This document shows, in pieces, positions 37,634-47,048 of a stretch of 64,000 nucleotides of DNA (position 1 is the stretch's first letter; each line of letters begins with the position of its first letter). The stretch comes from Rugamonas aquatica (GTDB taxonomy: Bacteria; Pseudomonadota; Gammaproteobacteria; Burkholderiales; Burkholderiaceae_D). The DNA is taken from positions 124,001 through 188,000 of the forward strand of contig NZ_WHUG01000006.1 in NCBI RefSeq assembly GCF_009380215.1, read 5' to 3'. The translations under genes were made by a program, and so were the position numbers. The notes under the pieces were generated by a model that worked only from the letters and a program-made list of their open reading frames with translations, was not told where the DNA came from and ran no database searches.

Positions 37634-37879
37634 ACACAATCCAGGCAACTGCGCCGGGGGCGTTGCGCGCAGGTGCTTTGGGTCAAGCTGAAAACTGGCG
37701 GGAACATGCTAATTTTTGGCATAAAAAGCATGGTTGCCCGCTCTTTTTCAGTCGGAGAGCCGCATTGTGCCAATCGGCAACACTCCGCTCGGCCCGGAAT
37801 ACCGCTGGCGCAGCCGTTCAGCATACAATGAGGGAAGTTACTCCAATACAGTTCTTGGGCCAGACGCCGGCCGATATCT

Positions 37880-40195
37880 ATGAGCACGGACCTCAGCAAT
37901 TACGCCCACCTCTCCGCAGTAGCGGCTGCCTTTTCAGCAGACGCTATTCTGAGTACCTTACTTATTTTCCTCTGGCTAATGCAGCGCAAGGAAAAGCATG
38001 CCTTATTCTGGGGGCTGGGGCAGTTGTCGGTAATGAGCGGAATAGTTATCTGGTTTATCGGCGACCGCATCTTGTCTGAAGCCGTACGTATTCCGCTTTG
38101 CGCCACCTTGCTCTCCGCCGGCATGATCGGATATTGGAGCGGAACGAAATTCTTCCTGGGTGAATTACACCGTTATCAAATCCGTTTGATATTGCCAGCC
38201 GGATTATTAATATCCATCATAAGCAGTGTGGTTTGGGTGGAATATCCCGATTTGCTGGCGCCAGGCAGTGCCCTGATTTTAGGCTTGATGATGTTGTGGT
38301 GCGGTCAGCGCCTGATTAATAATAAAAACCGTTATCGCTTGCTCGGCATAACGTTGATATTGCGAGGCGGGTTTAATGTCCTGACCTCTGTCACGCTGGG
38401 GCCGGAGTTATATCTGATCTGGTTTATCGGCACCACGATATTAAAAACCCTCAGCATGCTTGGTTTGATTTACGCGGTGCAGGACGAGATTCAACAGCGC
38501 TATGCGCGCACCATCGATAGCCTGAGCAACGGCTTCCTGATCCGCGACCGTCGCGGTTACGTGATGGTGGCGAACGAACGCTGCGCAAGATTGCTGGGCT
38601 TCAACGCTCCCGCCGACCTGATCGGCCGCCACGTTTCCGAGTTGCTTCCCGGCCTCACGCGCCAGATGGCCGACCAGTACTTCAGCCATTTCCTGACCGA
38701 AGGCGTCCAGTTCCCCATCGTCGACACCACCATCCTGACCTTGCATAACGGCAATAAACTGCCCGTCGAGATGCTGGGCTCGCCGTACGAAGCGCGCGGC
38801 CGCCTGTACTGCCTGGTCCAGTTGCTGGATATCAGCGAACGCAAAAAGAAGGACGACCAGCTCTACCAGGCCGCCCGCATCGATCCCGTCACCGGCTATT
38901 TCAACCGCCACGCGCTGTCCAAGCGGCTGGAAGAGGAGGTCGCGAAAGCCGCCTCCAGCGTCTGCGAATGCGCCGTGCTGTTCATCGACCTGGACAAGTT
39001 CAAGCGCGTCAACGATTCCTTCGGCCACGCGGCCGGCGACGAGTTGTTGCGCCAGTGCGCGCGCCGCCTGCACGGCGTGCTGCGCCCGCAGGACGTGCTG
39101 GCCCGCTTCGGCGGCGACGAGTTCATCGTCATCCTGCCCGGCTTGCCCATCGGCACCAGCGAACAGACCGCCAGCGACTGCGCCACCGGCATCATCGCCA
39201 CCATGGCCGACAGTTTCAGCCTGTCCCATCACGCGATCGGCGTATCGGCCAGCGTAGGCATCGCCTGCTATCCATCGCACGGCAGCGATAGCGATACGCT
39301 AATCCGCAACGCCGATATCGCCATGTACGAAGCCAAGAAGGCCGGGCGCGGCGAGATGCGCTTCTTCAACGACGCCATGAACGCCGCCGCCAAGGATGCG
39401 CTGGTGATCGACGGCGCCTTGCGCGGCGCCATCGAGGCCGGCGAATTCCATCTGGTCTACCAGGCCATCACCGACGCCCACACCGGAAAATTGACCAAGG
39501 TGGAGGCGCTGCTGCGCTGGAACAGCGCTTTGCTGGGCGCGGTGCAGCCGGACCGTTTCATACCGGTGGCAGAAGATAGCGGCATGATCGTCGAACTTGG
39601 CACCTGGGTGCTGAACGAAGCGTGCCGCCAGGTGGGGCAGTGGAAGGCCGGCGCGCTGGGCGAGATCACCATCAGCATCAACGTCTCGGCCTGGCAGCTG
39701 GCCGATCCGCGCTTCGTCGAACTGGTGCGGCAGGCGCTGGCCGCCAACGGCCTGGCGCCGCGCCAGCTGGAGCTGGAATTGACCGAAAGGGTGCTGATCG
39801 ACGACGGCGGCCAGGTGCAGGCGGTGCTGGCGCAGTTGCGCGCGCTGGGCGTCAGCATTTCGCTGGACGACTTCGGCACCGGCTACTCCTCGCTCAGCTA
39901 CCTGACCCAGTTCCACCTGAACACGCTGAAGATAGACCGCGCCTTCGTCATGGATATCGAGCACAGCGAGCGCAGCAACAACCTGGTGCACGCCATCATC
40001 GCCATGGGCCACAGCCTGGGCCTGCAACTGGTGGCGGAGGGCGTGGAGACCGCCGGCCAGGCGGCCATCCTGGAAAAGATGGGTTGCCACTACCTGCAGG
40101 GCTACCATATTTCGCGGCCGATACCGGCGGAGGAACTGCTGGTTTTTGCGGACGGCCTGCTCGACAGGCCGCACGTAGATAATTTCGCTATTTAG
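37880..40195 (+). CDS. Membrane PAS-GGDEF-EAL c-di-GMP protein
   Basis: 771 residues. Seven hydrophobic helices fill residues 1-200, a membrane sensor of unknown type. A PAS domain (about 210-330) follows: SLSNGFLIRDRRGYVMVANE. GGDEF is intact at 411-415, with an RPQD inhibitory site five residues before. The EAL domain is intact, with EALLR at 542-546, ELTERV, DDFGTGYSSL and LKIDRAF. It can in principle make and degrade c-di-GMP. The first about 600 bases (sensor) are markedly AT-richer than the rest, with a sharp change near 38490 at the start of the PAS domain. The stop overlaps the next gene on the other strand by 8 bases. Confidence 0.92.
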   Translation: MSTDLSNYAHLSAVAAAFSADAILSTLLIFLWLMQRKEKHALFWGLGQLSVMSGIVIWFIGDRILSEAVRIPLCATLLSAGMIGYWSGTKFFLGELHRYQIRLILPAGLLISIISSVVWVEYPDLLAPGSALILGLMMLWCGQRLINNKNRYRLLGITLILRGGFNVLTSVTLGPELYLIWFIGTTILKTLSMLGLIYAVQDEIQQRYARTIDSLSNGFLIRDRRGYVMVANERCARLLGFNAPADLIGRHVSELLPGLTRQMADQYFSHFLTEGVQFPIVDTTILTLHNGNKLPVEMLGSPYEARGRLYCLVQLLDISERKKKDDQLYQAARIDPVTGYFNRHALSKRLEEEVAKAASSVCECAVLFIDLDKFKRVNDSFGHAAGDELLRQCARRLHGVLRPQDVLARFGGDEFIVILPGLPIGTSEQTASDCATGIIATMADSFSLSHHAIGVSASVGIACYPSHGSDSDTLIRNADIAMYEAKKAGRGEMRFFNDAMNAAAKDALVIDGALRGAIEAGEFHLVYQAITDAHTGKLTKVEALLRWNSALLGAVQPDRFIPVAEDSGMIVELGTWVLNEACRQVGQWKAGALGEITISINVSAWQLADPRFVELVRQALAANGLAPRQLELELTERVLIDDGGQVQAVLAQLRALGVSISLDDFGTGYSSLSYLTQFHLNTLKIDRAFVMDIEHSERSNNLVHAIIAMGHSLGLQLVAEGVETAGQAAILEKMGCHYLQGYHISRPIPAEELLVFADGLLDRPHVDNFAI

Positions 40196-40511
40196 CCGCT
40201 GAGGTCGGCAGCTTTTGCGCCGCCTCCTCGGGCGTCAGTATCCAGATGCGGTCGATATTGCCGTTCATGTCCACCGTGTAGTTGACCACGATATCGCTGC
40301 CGCGCAGCGCGGCCGGCATTTCGATCATATTGTCCTGGTTGAAGATGCGCGCGGCCGGTGACAGCTGGCGCGGCTTGCCGTCGATACTGACCTCGGGGAA
40401 GTAGCCGGGCGTCATCTTGCCGCGCAGCGCATGCGCCGGGAACGGCCGCTCGAACGCCAGCGCCGACAGCGACAGCAGGCCGGCCATCAGCAGTGCAAAG
40501 AATCGCAGCAT
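40188..40511 (-). CDS. Small periplasmic hypothetical protein
   Basis: 107 residues. A clear Sec signal peptide (MLRFFALLMAGLLSLSALAF, cleavage probably after SALA) is followed by a small mature domain: ALRGKMTPGYFPEVSIDG, then IVVNYTVDMNGNIDRIWILT. The last strand pattern resembles the C-terminal domain of TonB-like proteins, but the similarity is weak. No name can be given. It may share a transcript with the upstream NRAMP-like gene, 38 bases away on the same strand. Confidence 0.72.
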   Translation of the reverse strand: MLRFFALLMAGLLSLSALAFERPFPAHALRGKMTPGYFPEVSIDGKPRQLSPAARIFNQDNMIEMPAALRGSDIVVNYTVDMNGNIDRIWILTPEEAAQKLPTSAAK

Positions 40512-40549
40512 ACGCAGCTCCCCAAGTGACGAGGCTTCAGCTTACCCGA

Positions 40550-41833
40550 TTATTTTCCCATCGTGGCGAACATCGCCAGCACGGCGGCGGCCATCACGCC
40601 GGTGCACAGCCAGCCCAGCACGCCGAGCCGGCGCGAGATCACCAGCTTGCCCATCACCGCCGGCCGCGCCGCCAGCAGCATCACCACCACCATGATGGGC
40701 ACCGAGATCACGCCATTGACTACCGCGCTCCAGTACAGCGCGCGGATGGGATCGATGTTGGTAAAGCACAGCGCGGTGCCGATGGCGGTCGAACCGATGA
40801 TGATGGCGTAGAACCTGGGCGCACCGGAATACTGCAGCTCCAGGCTGTTCTTCCAGCGCATGGCGCCGGCGATGGCGTAGGCGGCCGAGCCGGCCAGTAC
40901 CGGCACCGCCAGCAGGCCGGTGCCGATGATGCCCATGCTGAACAGCGCGAACGCGAAGTCGCCGGCGATAGGCCGCAGCGCCGAAGCCGCCTGCGCCGAC
41001 GACGCGATCTGCGTGATGCCGTGCGCGCCCAGCGTGGCGGCCGTGGTCAGCATGATGAACACCGCCACCAGATTGGAAAATCCCATGCCGACCACGGTGT
41101 CGATCTTGATGCGCTGCAGATTCTGCGGCGCCTGCGCCTGCGCGTGCTTGAGCGCCCTGGCTTCGGGATCGGCGCGCAAGTCTTCCACCTCCTGCGAGGC
41201 TTGCCAGAAGAACAGGTAGGGACTGATGGTGGTGCCGAAGATCGCCACCACCGTCGTGATGTAGGCGGCGTTCCACGACAGCTTGGGCAGCAGCGCCTCA
41301 TGCAGCAGCTTCAGCCACGGCAGCTTGAGCGTCAGCGCCGTGGCGACATAGGCGAGCAAGGCCAGCGTCAGCCACTTCAGCACCTTGACGTAGCGGCTGT
41401 ACGGCAGCGTCACCTGCAGCACCAGCGACAGCAGGCCGGCCCCGGCCGCATACCAGTGCGCCGGGCCGCCGGCCAGCAGCGTCACGGCCTGGCCCATGGC
41501 GGCGATGTCGGCGGCGATGTTGATGGTGTTGGCCACCAGCAGCAGGCCGACCAGCAGATACAGCAGCGGCGCCGGGAAATGGCGGCGGATATTGGTGGCC
41601 AGCCCATGTCCGCTGACGCGGCCGATGCGCGCGCTGATCGCCTGGATGCCCACCATCAGCGGATAGGTCAGCAGCATGGTCCACAGCATGCCGTAGCCGA
41701 ACTGTGCGCCGGCCTGCGAATAGGTGGCGATGCCGCTCGGGTCGTCGTCGGCGGCGCCGGTGATCAGGCCGGGGCCCAGCTTGCCCAGCCAGCCTGGTTT
41801 GTTGCCGGTTTGCGGCGGTGTAGTCATGTCCAT
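40550..41833 (-). CDS. NRAMP-superfamily divalent cation transporter (NRMT-like)
   Basis: 427 residues, about 11 TM helices of the NRAMP/SLC11 fold (GPGLITGAADDDPSGIATYS start). The canonical TM1 metal motif DPGN is replaced by DPSG, and the TM6 motif MPH is replaced by SPY (FGTTISPYLFF). Loss of the Asn and of the soft-metal Met is described for NRAMP-related magnesium transporters, so Mg2+ may be the substrate rather than Mn2+ or Fe2+; this is an inference. It is divergent from the TonB-dependent receptor gene with about 200 bases between starts. Confidence 0.83.
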   Translation of the reverse strand: MDMTTPPQTGNKPGWLGKLGPGLITGAADDDPSGIATYSQAGAQFGYGMLWTMLLTYPLMVGIQAISARIGRVSGHGLATNIRRHFPAPLLYLLVGLLLVANTINIAADIAAMGQAVTLLAGGPAHWYAAGAGLLSLVLQVTLPYSRYVKVLKWLTLALLAYVATALTLKLPWLKLLHEALLPKLSWNAAYITTVVAIFGTTISPYLFFWQASQEVEDLRADPEARALKHAQAQAPQNLQRIKIDTVVGMGFSNLVAVFIMLTTAATLGAHGITQIASSAQAASALRPIAGDFAFALFSMGIIGTGLLAVPVLAGSAAYAIAGAMRWKNSLELQYSGAPRFYAIIIGSTAIGTALCFTNIDPIRALYWSAVVNGVISVPIMVVVMLLAARPAVMGKLVISRRLGVLGWLCTGVMAAAVLAMFATMGK

Positions 41834-42035
41834 GGCGTCTCCCTGTCGATGACCATGCTAGGGCCGACGCCGTCCCGCAGTCCGTACGCTCGCGTACTTA
41901 TCCTGGGTGAAGAAATGTTGCTATGTCACTAAGTTGTCACATTCCCGTCATCGCCGCGTCATATGCAGTTCCTACAATCTTGCCAGTTTTGATTCCAGTC
42001 CAGTTTCCACTAACTCGCAAGAAAGAAGAACAATT

Positions 42036-44282
42036 ATGCAACAGCGCTTCCCTTTGAAACCATTGTGCCTGGTGGTCCTGCAAGCCCTGGCTTGCCACGC
42101 CTACGCCGCCGCTGACGCGGTCGATGCCGCCGCCGACAGCTCGGTGGCCGGCTCCATCGTCGGTCCGGTACAAACGGTGGAAATCACCGGTCGCGGTCAG
42201 TCGCGCCAGGTGCAGAACATCAACAAGGCCGACCTGGCCGAAGCGCTGCCGGGCACCAGCCCGCTGAAAGTTCTGGAAAAACTGCCAGGCGTGAACTTCC
42301 AGTCCGCCGATCCGTTCGGCGCCTATGAGTGGTCGGCCCGCTTCAGCGTGCGCGGCTTCAACCAGAACCAGCTGGGCTTCACGCTGGACGGCGTGCCGCT
42401 GGGCGACATGAGCTATGGTAACAACAACGGCCTGCACATCAGCCGCGCCATCTCGTCGGAAAACGTCGGCAACGTCACCGTGTCGCAAGGCGCCGGCGCC
42501 GTCGGCACCGCGTCGACCAGCAACCTGGGCGGCACCGTGCAATTCTTCACGCTGGCCCCGAGCGAGCAGCGCGGCCTGACCTTCGCGCAAACCTTCGGCA
42601 GCGATTCGACCTCGCGCACCTTCGCCCGCGTCGATACCGGCCTGATTAACAACGTCGTCAAGGCTTACATCAGCGGCACCCGCCAGCGCACCGACAAGAC
42701 CAAGGGCGGCGGCGGCCAGGACCAGGATCAGCTGAACTCGCAGTTCGTGTTCAACTTCGGCGAAAACAGCCTGACCGGTTTCCTCAACTATTCCGACCGC
42801 CGCGAAGTCGACTACCAGGACGTGTCGCTGGAAATGGTGCGTCGCCTGGGCTACGGCTGGGACAACTACCAGCCTGACTGGCAGCGCGCAGTGGACGCCG
42901 CCAGGAACAAATTCAGCGGCGCCGTCAACAGCCTGGACGATGCCTACTACTCGGCCGGCGGCCTGCGCAAGGACACCATCGGCGGCCTGACGCTGAACCT
43001 GAACTTCACCAACAACCTGGCGCTGAAGACCACCATCTACCACCACGACAACGACGGCCAGGGCCACTGGTACACGCCGTACGTGGCGACCGATGCCGCC
43101 AACCCGATCTCGCTGCGCACCACCGAGTACTCGATCGGCCGCGACGGCGTCACCAGCGACCTGACCTGGGAAGTGGGCAACCACACCATCACCGCCGGCC
43201 TGTGGGGCGAGCGCAGCAACCACAACGCCACCCGCAACTACTACAAGGTGACCGGTCCTGCCGACACCATGTTCTTCCTGGCTAATCCGTTCCGCACCGA
43301 CTTCAAGCAGAACTTCGTCACCACCACCTCGCAGTACTACGTGGCCGATACCCTGAGCGCCATGGACGGCAAGCTGAAGATCAACGCCGGCTTCAAGGCC
43401 ATGGACGTGGACATCAAGGCCACCAACATCATCGGCACCCGCGCTGCCGGCGACCTCGACGCCGAGAAGAAATTCCTGCCGCAGGCCGGCTTCAACTACG
43501 CCCTCAGCAGCGACGACGAAGTGTTCGGCTCGGCCTCGAAAAACATGCGCGCCTTCCAGCCGGGCGTCAACGGCCCGTTCTCGCAAACCCAGGCCGCGTA
43601 CAACGCCGGCGTTGGCAAGCTCAAGCCTGAAACCTCGGTCAACCTCGACTTCGGCTACCGCTTCAAGCGCGCCGACATCCAGGGTTCGGTGGCGGTCTAC
43701 AACGCCCGCTTCGACGACCGTCTGCTGAGCGTGGCCACCTGCGCCGGCATCGTCGGCTGCCCATCGACCTTCGTCAACGTCGGCAAGATCGACACCAAGG
43801 GTCTGGAAGCGATCGCCGTGTGGAAGTTCAACCGCGAAATCAGCTGGTTCAACTCCTACACCTTCAACGATTCCAAGTACAAATCGGACTACACCGACAA
43901 CAACAAGCTGGTGGCCGTCAGCGGCAAGCAAGTGGTGGACGCGCCGCGTTCGCTGTTCAACACCGAAGTGTCGTACGAAAGCGGTACGTGGTTCGCCCGC
44001 GCCGGCGGCAAGTACACCGGCAAGCGCTACTACACCTACCTGAACGACGGCGGCGTGCCATCGTTCTGGCTGGCTAACCTGTCGGCCGGCTACAAGCTGA
44101 AATCGCTGGGCATGCTGAAAGACCTGTCGCTGCAAGTCAACGTCACCAACCTGTTCGACAAGCAGTACATCAGCTCGATCGGCACCAACGGCTTCCAGGC
44201 CAGCGATGTCGGCGGCACCGCGCAGACGCTGCTGACCGGCGCGCCGCGCCAGGTGTTCTTCACGCTGAACGGCAAGCTGTAA
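42036..44282 (+). CDS. TonB-dependent receptor
   Basis: 748 residues from the ATG at 42036; AAGAAAGAAGAA lies upstream. A Sec signal peptide covers residues 1-24 (QALACHAYAAAD). The plug domain begins with the TonB box VEITG near 47, followed by VLEKLPGVNFQSADPFGAYE, a FSVRGFNQNQL repeat and FTLDGVPLGD. The C-terminal beta-barrel ends with VTNLFDKQYISSIG and the terminal Phe-rich strand (QVFFTLNGKL). The substrate, a siderophore or another large nutrient, cannot be told. No TonB, ExbBD or transporter genes are nearby. A GC-rich hairpin at 44293-44313 follows the stop. Confidence 0.93.
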   Translation: MQQRFPLKPLCLVVLQALACHAYAAADAVDAAADSSVAGSIVGPVQTVEITGRGQSRQVQNINKADLAEALPGTSPLKVLEKLPGVNFQSADPFGAYEWSARFSVRGFNQNQLGFTLDGVPLGDMSYGNNNGLHISRAISSENVGNVTVSQGAGAVGTASTSNLGGTVQFFTLAPSEQRGLTFAQTFGSDSTSRTFARVDTGLINNVVKAYISGTRQRTDKTKGGGGQDQDQLNSQFVFNFGENSLTGFLNYSDRREVDYQDVSLEMVRRLGYGWDNYQPDWQRAVDAARNKFSGAVNSLDDAYYSAGGLRKDTIGGLTLNLNFTNNLALKTTIYHHDNDGQGHWYTPYVATDAANPISLRTTEYSIGRDGVTSDLTWEVGNHTITAGLWGERSNHNATRNYYKVTGPADTMFFLANPFRTDFKQNFVTTTSQYYVADTLSAMDGKLKINAGFKAMDVDIKATNIIGTRAAGDLDAEKKFLPQAGFNYALSSDDEVFGSASKNMRAFQPGVNGPFSQTQAAYNAGVGKLKPETSVNLDFGYRFKRADIQGSVAVYNARFDDRLLSVATCAGIVGCPSTFVNVGKIDTKGLEAIAVWKFNREISWFNSYTFNDSKYKSDYTDNNKLVAVSGKQVVDAPRSLFNTEVSYESGTWFARAGGKYTGKRYYTYLNDGGVPSFWLANLSAGYKLKSLGMLKDLSLQVNVTNLFDKQYISSIGTNGFQASDVGGTAQTLLTGAPRQVFFTLNGKL

Positions 44283-44292
44283 TCCTGCGGCG

Positions 44293-44313
44293 GCGGCTGG
44301 CCACGCCAGCCGC
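44293..44313 (+). terminator. GC-rich hairpin after the TonB receptor gene
   Basis: Stem GCGGCTGG / CCAGCCGC with a five-base loop, 10 bases after the stop. No T run follows, so termination may be weak or not intrinsic. Confidence 0.4.
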
Positions 44314-44407
44314 TGTTGCTAGCTCAACACAGCCCTATCACGGCGCTGGTGGCGGACTCCGCATCGTTGCATACTTGATAGTCCCGAGCAACGATGAGGA
44401 GACCGCC

Positions 44408-46075
44408 ATGCAATGGTTTTACGACCTGAGAATCGCCACCAAGCTCATAGTTTCTTTCGGTACAGTTTTATTCCTGACGCTCATCATGGGCGTTTGTTCG
44501 CTTCTGTCGATGGGACAAGTCAACCAGGCCTCCAGCGACCTGGCGGAAAACTGGATGCCCAGCGTACAGGCGGTGCTGGCCTTGCGCGTCGATATCGGCG
44601 AACTGCGGCGCTGGGAACTGTCGCACCTGATGGTCGACGAAGAGAAGGCCATGGCGCAGTACGACCAGCGCATGACCGCCACGCTGGCGGCGCTGGCGAG
44701 CGACCGCGCACGCTACGAAAAACTCATCTCCAGCCCTGAAGAAAAAGCCACCTACGAGCGCTTCGCGCTATCCCTGCAGGAGCTGTTGAAAGACAATGAC
44801 AAGTTGCTGGCGTTGTCCCGCGCCGGCCAGAAGGCCGAGGCGCGCGCCGTCATCGTCGGCAGTTCGGCCGCCACCATCGGCACGCTGATCGAGGAAGTCA
44901 ACCAGCTCGTCAAGATCAATATCGACGGCGGCAATGAGGCCAGCACACAGGCCACCTCCACCTTCCACACCGCCCGCTGGACCGCGATCGGACTGCTGGC
45001 GCTGAACATCGGCATCGGCGTCGTGCTGGCGCTATGGGTGGCGCGCATCGTCTCGGCGCCGCTGCGGGAAGCGGTGGTGCTGGCGCGCGGCGTGGCCGAC
45101 GGCGACCTGACGCGCTCCATCGCCGTGCAATCGGCCTGCGAGACGGGCCAGCTGATGCAGGCGCTCAAGGACATGACCGGCAATCTGCAAAACCTGGTCA
45201 GCCAGGTGCGCAGCGGCACCGACACCATCGCCACCGCGTCCAGCCAGATCGCCAGCGGCAACCAGGACCTGTCGTCGCGCACCGAGCAGCAGGCCAGCTC
45301 GCTGGAAGAGACGGCTTCGTCGATGGAAGAGCTGACCAGCACCGTCAAGCAGAACGCCGACAATGCGCGCCAGGCCAACCAGCTGGCGCAGTCGGCTTCC
45401 GGCATCGCCATCAAGGGCGGCGATGTGGTGGGGCAGGTGGTCGGCACGATGGCGTCGATCAACGAGTCGTCGCGCAAGATCGTCGACATCATCGCCGTCA
45501 TCGACGGCATCGCTTTCCAGACCAATATCCTGGCGTTGAACGCGGCGGTGGAAGCCGCCCGCGCCGGCGAGCAGGGGCGCGGCTTCGCGGTGGTGGCGTC
45601 CGAGGTGCGCAATCTGGCGCAGCGCTCGGCGGCTGCGGCCAAGGACATCAAGCAGCTGATCAGCGATTCGGTGGAGAAGGTGGAGAGCGGTTCGCAGCTG
45701 GTCGACCAGGCTGGAGCCACCATGAATGAAATCGTCGCCAGCATCACCCGCGTGACCGACATCATGAGCGAGATCACCTCGGCCAGCGTCGAGCAGAGCA
45801 GCGGCATCGAGCAGGTCAACACCGCCATCGTGCAGATGGACCAGGTGACGCAGCAGAACGCCGCGCTGGTGGAGGAGGCCGCTGCGGCGGCAGAGTCGAT
45901 GCAGGATCAGGCGGCCAAATTGAGCGAGGTGGTCAGCGTGTTCAAGCTGCTGGCCTCCAGCGCGCCGCCGGCTCGTCCGGCGCCGCACAGCAAGCCTGCC
46001 GCTGCGCCGAGGCCGGCGCTGAAGAAGCCGGCCAAGGCCAGCGCCGCCGCCGGCGACGAGTGGGAAACGTTTTAA
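44408..46075 (+). CDS. Methyl-accepting chemotaxis protein
   Basis: 555 residues from the ATG at 44408 with AGGAGA in front. TM1 is at about 10-30, a four-helix-bundle periplasmic ligand domain at about 35-190, TM2 at about 195-215, then HAMP (SAPLREAVVLARGVADGDLT). The cytoplasmic domain contains the conserved tip IIAVIDGIAFQTNILALNAAVEAARAGEQG, seen here in part as FQTNILALNAAVEAARAGEQ. The extreme C-terminus is DEWETF, matching the xWxxF pentapeptide that tethers CheR and CheB in high-abundance receptors such as Tsr and Tar. The ligand is unknown. Confidence 0.95.
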   Translation: MQWFYDLRIATKLIVSFGTVLFLTLIMGVCSLLSMGQVNQASSDLAENWMPSVQAVLALRVDIGELRRWELSHLMVDEEKAMAQYDQRMTATLAALASDRARYEKLISSPEEKATYERFALSLQELLKDNDKLLALSRAGQKAEARAVIVGSSAATIGTLIEEVNQLVKINIDGGNEASTQATSTFHTARWTAIGLLALNIGIGVVLALWVARIVSAPLREAVVLARGVADGDLTRSIAVQSACETGQLMQALKDMTGNLQNLVSQVRSGTDTIATASSQIASGNQDLSSRTEQQASSLEETASSMEELTSTVKQNADNARQANQLAQSASGIAIKGGDVVGQVVGTMASINESSRKIVDIIAVIDGIAFQTNILALNAAVEAARAGEQGRGFAVVASEVRNLAQRSAAAAKDIKQLISDSVEKVESGSQLVDQAGATMNEIVASITRVTDIMSEITSASVEQSSGIEQVNTAIVQMDQVTQQNAALVEEAAAAAESMQDQAAKLSEVVSVFKLLASSAPPARPAPHSKPAAAPRPALKKPAKASAAAGDEWETF

Positions 46076-46089
46076 CCGCGCTGCCGATG

Positions 46090-46169
46090 CGTCATTCCCG
46101 CGCAGGCGGGAATCAATACTTCGCCTGCGATCAAGCGGCGTATGGGTTCCCGCCTGCGCGGGAACGACG
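46090..46169. repeat. Paired palindromic repeat (REPIN-like), copy 2
   Basis: ATTCCCGC-GCAG-GCGGGAAT at 46094-46113 faces GTTCCCGC-CTGC-GCGGGAAC at 46146-46165, about 32 bases apart, flanked by CGTC and GACG. It has the same design as the copy at 9924-10001 and also lies between convergent genes. Confidence 0.75.
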
Positions 46170-46171
46170 GC

Positions 46172-46834
46172 TCAGGTGCCGGTGGGCTCCTGCCGCCGCA
46201 ACACGATGTGCGTGGCTTTCTCCGTCCCGATCGATTGCACACAGGTGTATCCCAGCGTCCGCAAGTCCAGGCCTTCGAACAGCGGCTCTCCGCGGCCCAG
46301 CAGCACCGGCGAGATGGCGATGTGCAGCTCGTCGATCAGGCCCTCGCGCAGATACTGGCGGATGGTGTCCGGCCCGCCGCCGATGCGCACGTCCTTGCCG
46401 GCTGCGGCCTCGCGCGCGCGCTCCAGCGCTTCGTGGATGCCGCCTGTGATGAAGTGGAATGTGGTGCCGCCCTCCATCTCGATGGGCGCGCGCGCATGGT
46501 GGGTCAGGATGAACACCGGCGTGTGGTACGGCGGGCTGTCGCCCCACCAGCCTTTCCAGTCCGGGTCCGGCCAGTTGCCGCGATCGGGCGAGAACATATT
46601 CCGTCCGAGTATCCAGGCGCCGATATTCCGGAAACCACGGCTGGCGAAATCATCGTCGACGCCGGTCGTGCCGTCGTCCCGGCCGAGCACCGCCTGCTGG
46701 AAGGTGCGCGTGGGAAGCATCCACTGGTGCAGCTCGTTGCCGCCGGCGCCGAGCGGATGGTCGATGTCCTGGTCCGGACCCGCGCCATAGCCGTCGAGCG
46801 AGATGGTGAAACATTCAACGCGAACTCGTGTCAT
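46172..46834 (-). CDS. Dihydrofolate reductase family (RibD C-terminal-like) protein
   Basis: 220 residues. The start RVRVECFTISLDGYGAGPDQ, then GAWILGRNMFSPDRG, PVFILTHHARAPIEMEGG, IGGGPDTIRQYLREGLIDEL and ISPVLLGRGEPLFEGLD match the YyaP/YwjB type of the DHFR superfamily, with the NADPH-binding Gly-rich turn IGGGPD. These stand-alone proteins are not true folate enzymes and their substrates are unknown. A repeat of the REPIN type lies just after its stop. Confidence 0.85.
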   Translation of the reverse strand: MTRVRVECFTISLDGYGAGPDQDIDHPLGAGGNELHQWMLPTRTFQQAVLGRDDGTTGVDDDFASRGFRNIGAWILGRNMFSPDRGNWPDPDWKGWWGDSPPYHTPVFILTHHARAPIEMEGGTTFHFITGGIHEALERAREAAAGKDVRIGGGPDTIRQYLREGLIDELHIAISPVLLGRGEPLFEGLDLRTLGYTCVQSIGTEKATHIVLRRQEPTGT

Positions 46835-46866
46835 CGTCTGCCTCCGTGTAGTGTTTGACTATCCTA

Positions 46867-47040
46867 TCACCCATGTCCGGGATGGCGCTCCTGCCACGCC
46901 TTCAGTGCGGCGCGGTAGCGGTCCAGTTCGTCCTGGTACATGTCTTCGACGCAGAAGGTGCAGCCGCTGTGGCAGCAGTCGCCCGGTTGCGGCGGCTGCG
47001 GCGGTTGCGGCTTGGGATCGTCGGCGGCGGTATCGCTCAT
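46867..47040 (-). CDS. Oxidoreductase-like small protein with CC-x-SGC-x-x-C motif
   Basis: 57 residues from the ATG at 47040, with GAGG six bases upstream; ATG 47046 and GTG 47052 are in frame. A proline-rich tail (DDPKPQPPQPPQPG) is followed by DCCHSGCTFCVEDMYQDELD and RYRAALKAWQERHP. This is the pattern of the short domain named oxidoreductase-like (PF09791), with four cysteines likely to bind metal. It starts at the stop of the propeller-GGDEF gene, so the two are co-transcribed. The role is unknown. Confidence 0.8.
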   Translation of the reverse strand: MSDTAADDPKPQPPQPPQPGDCCHSGCTFCVEDMYQDELDRYRAALKAWQERHPGHG

Positions 47041-47048
47041 CGCCATCC

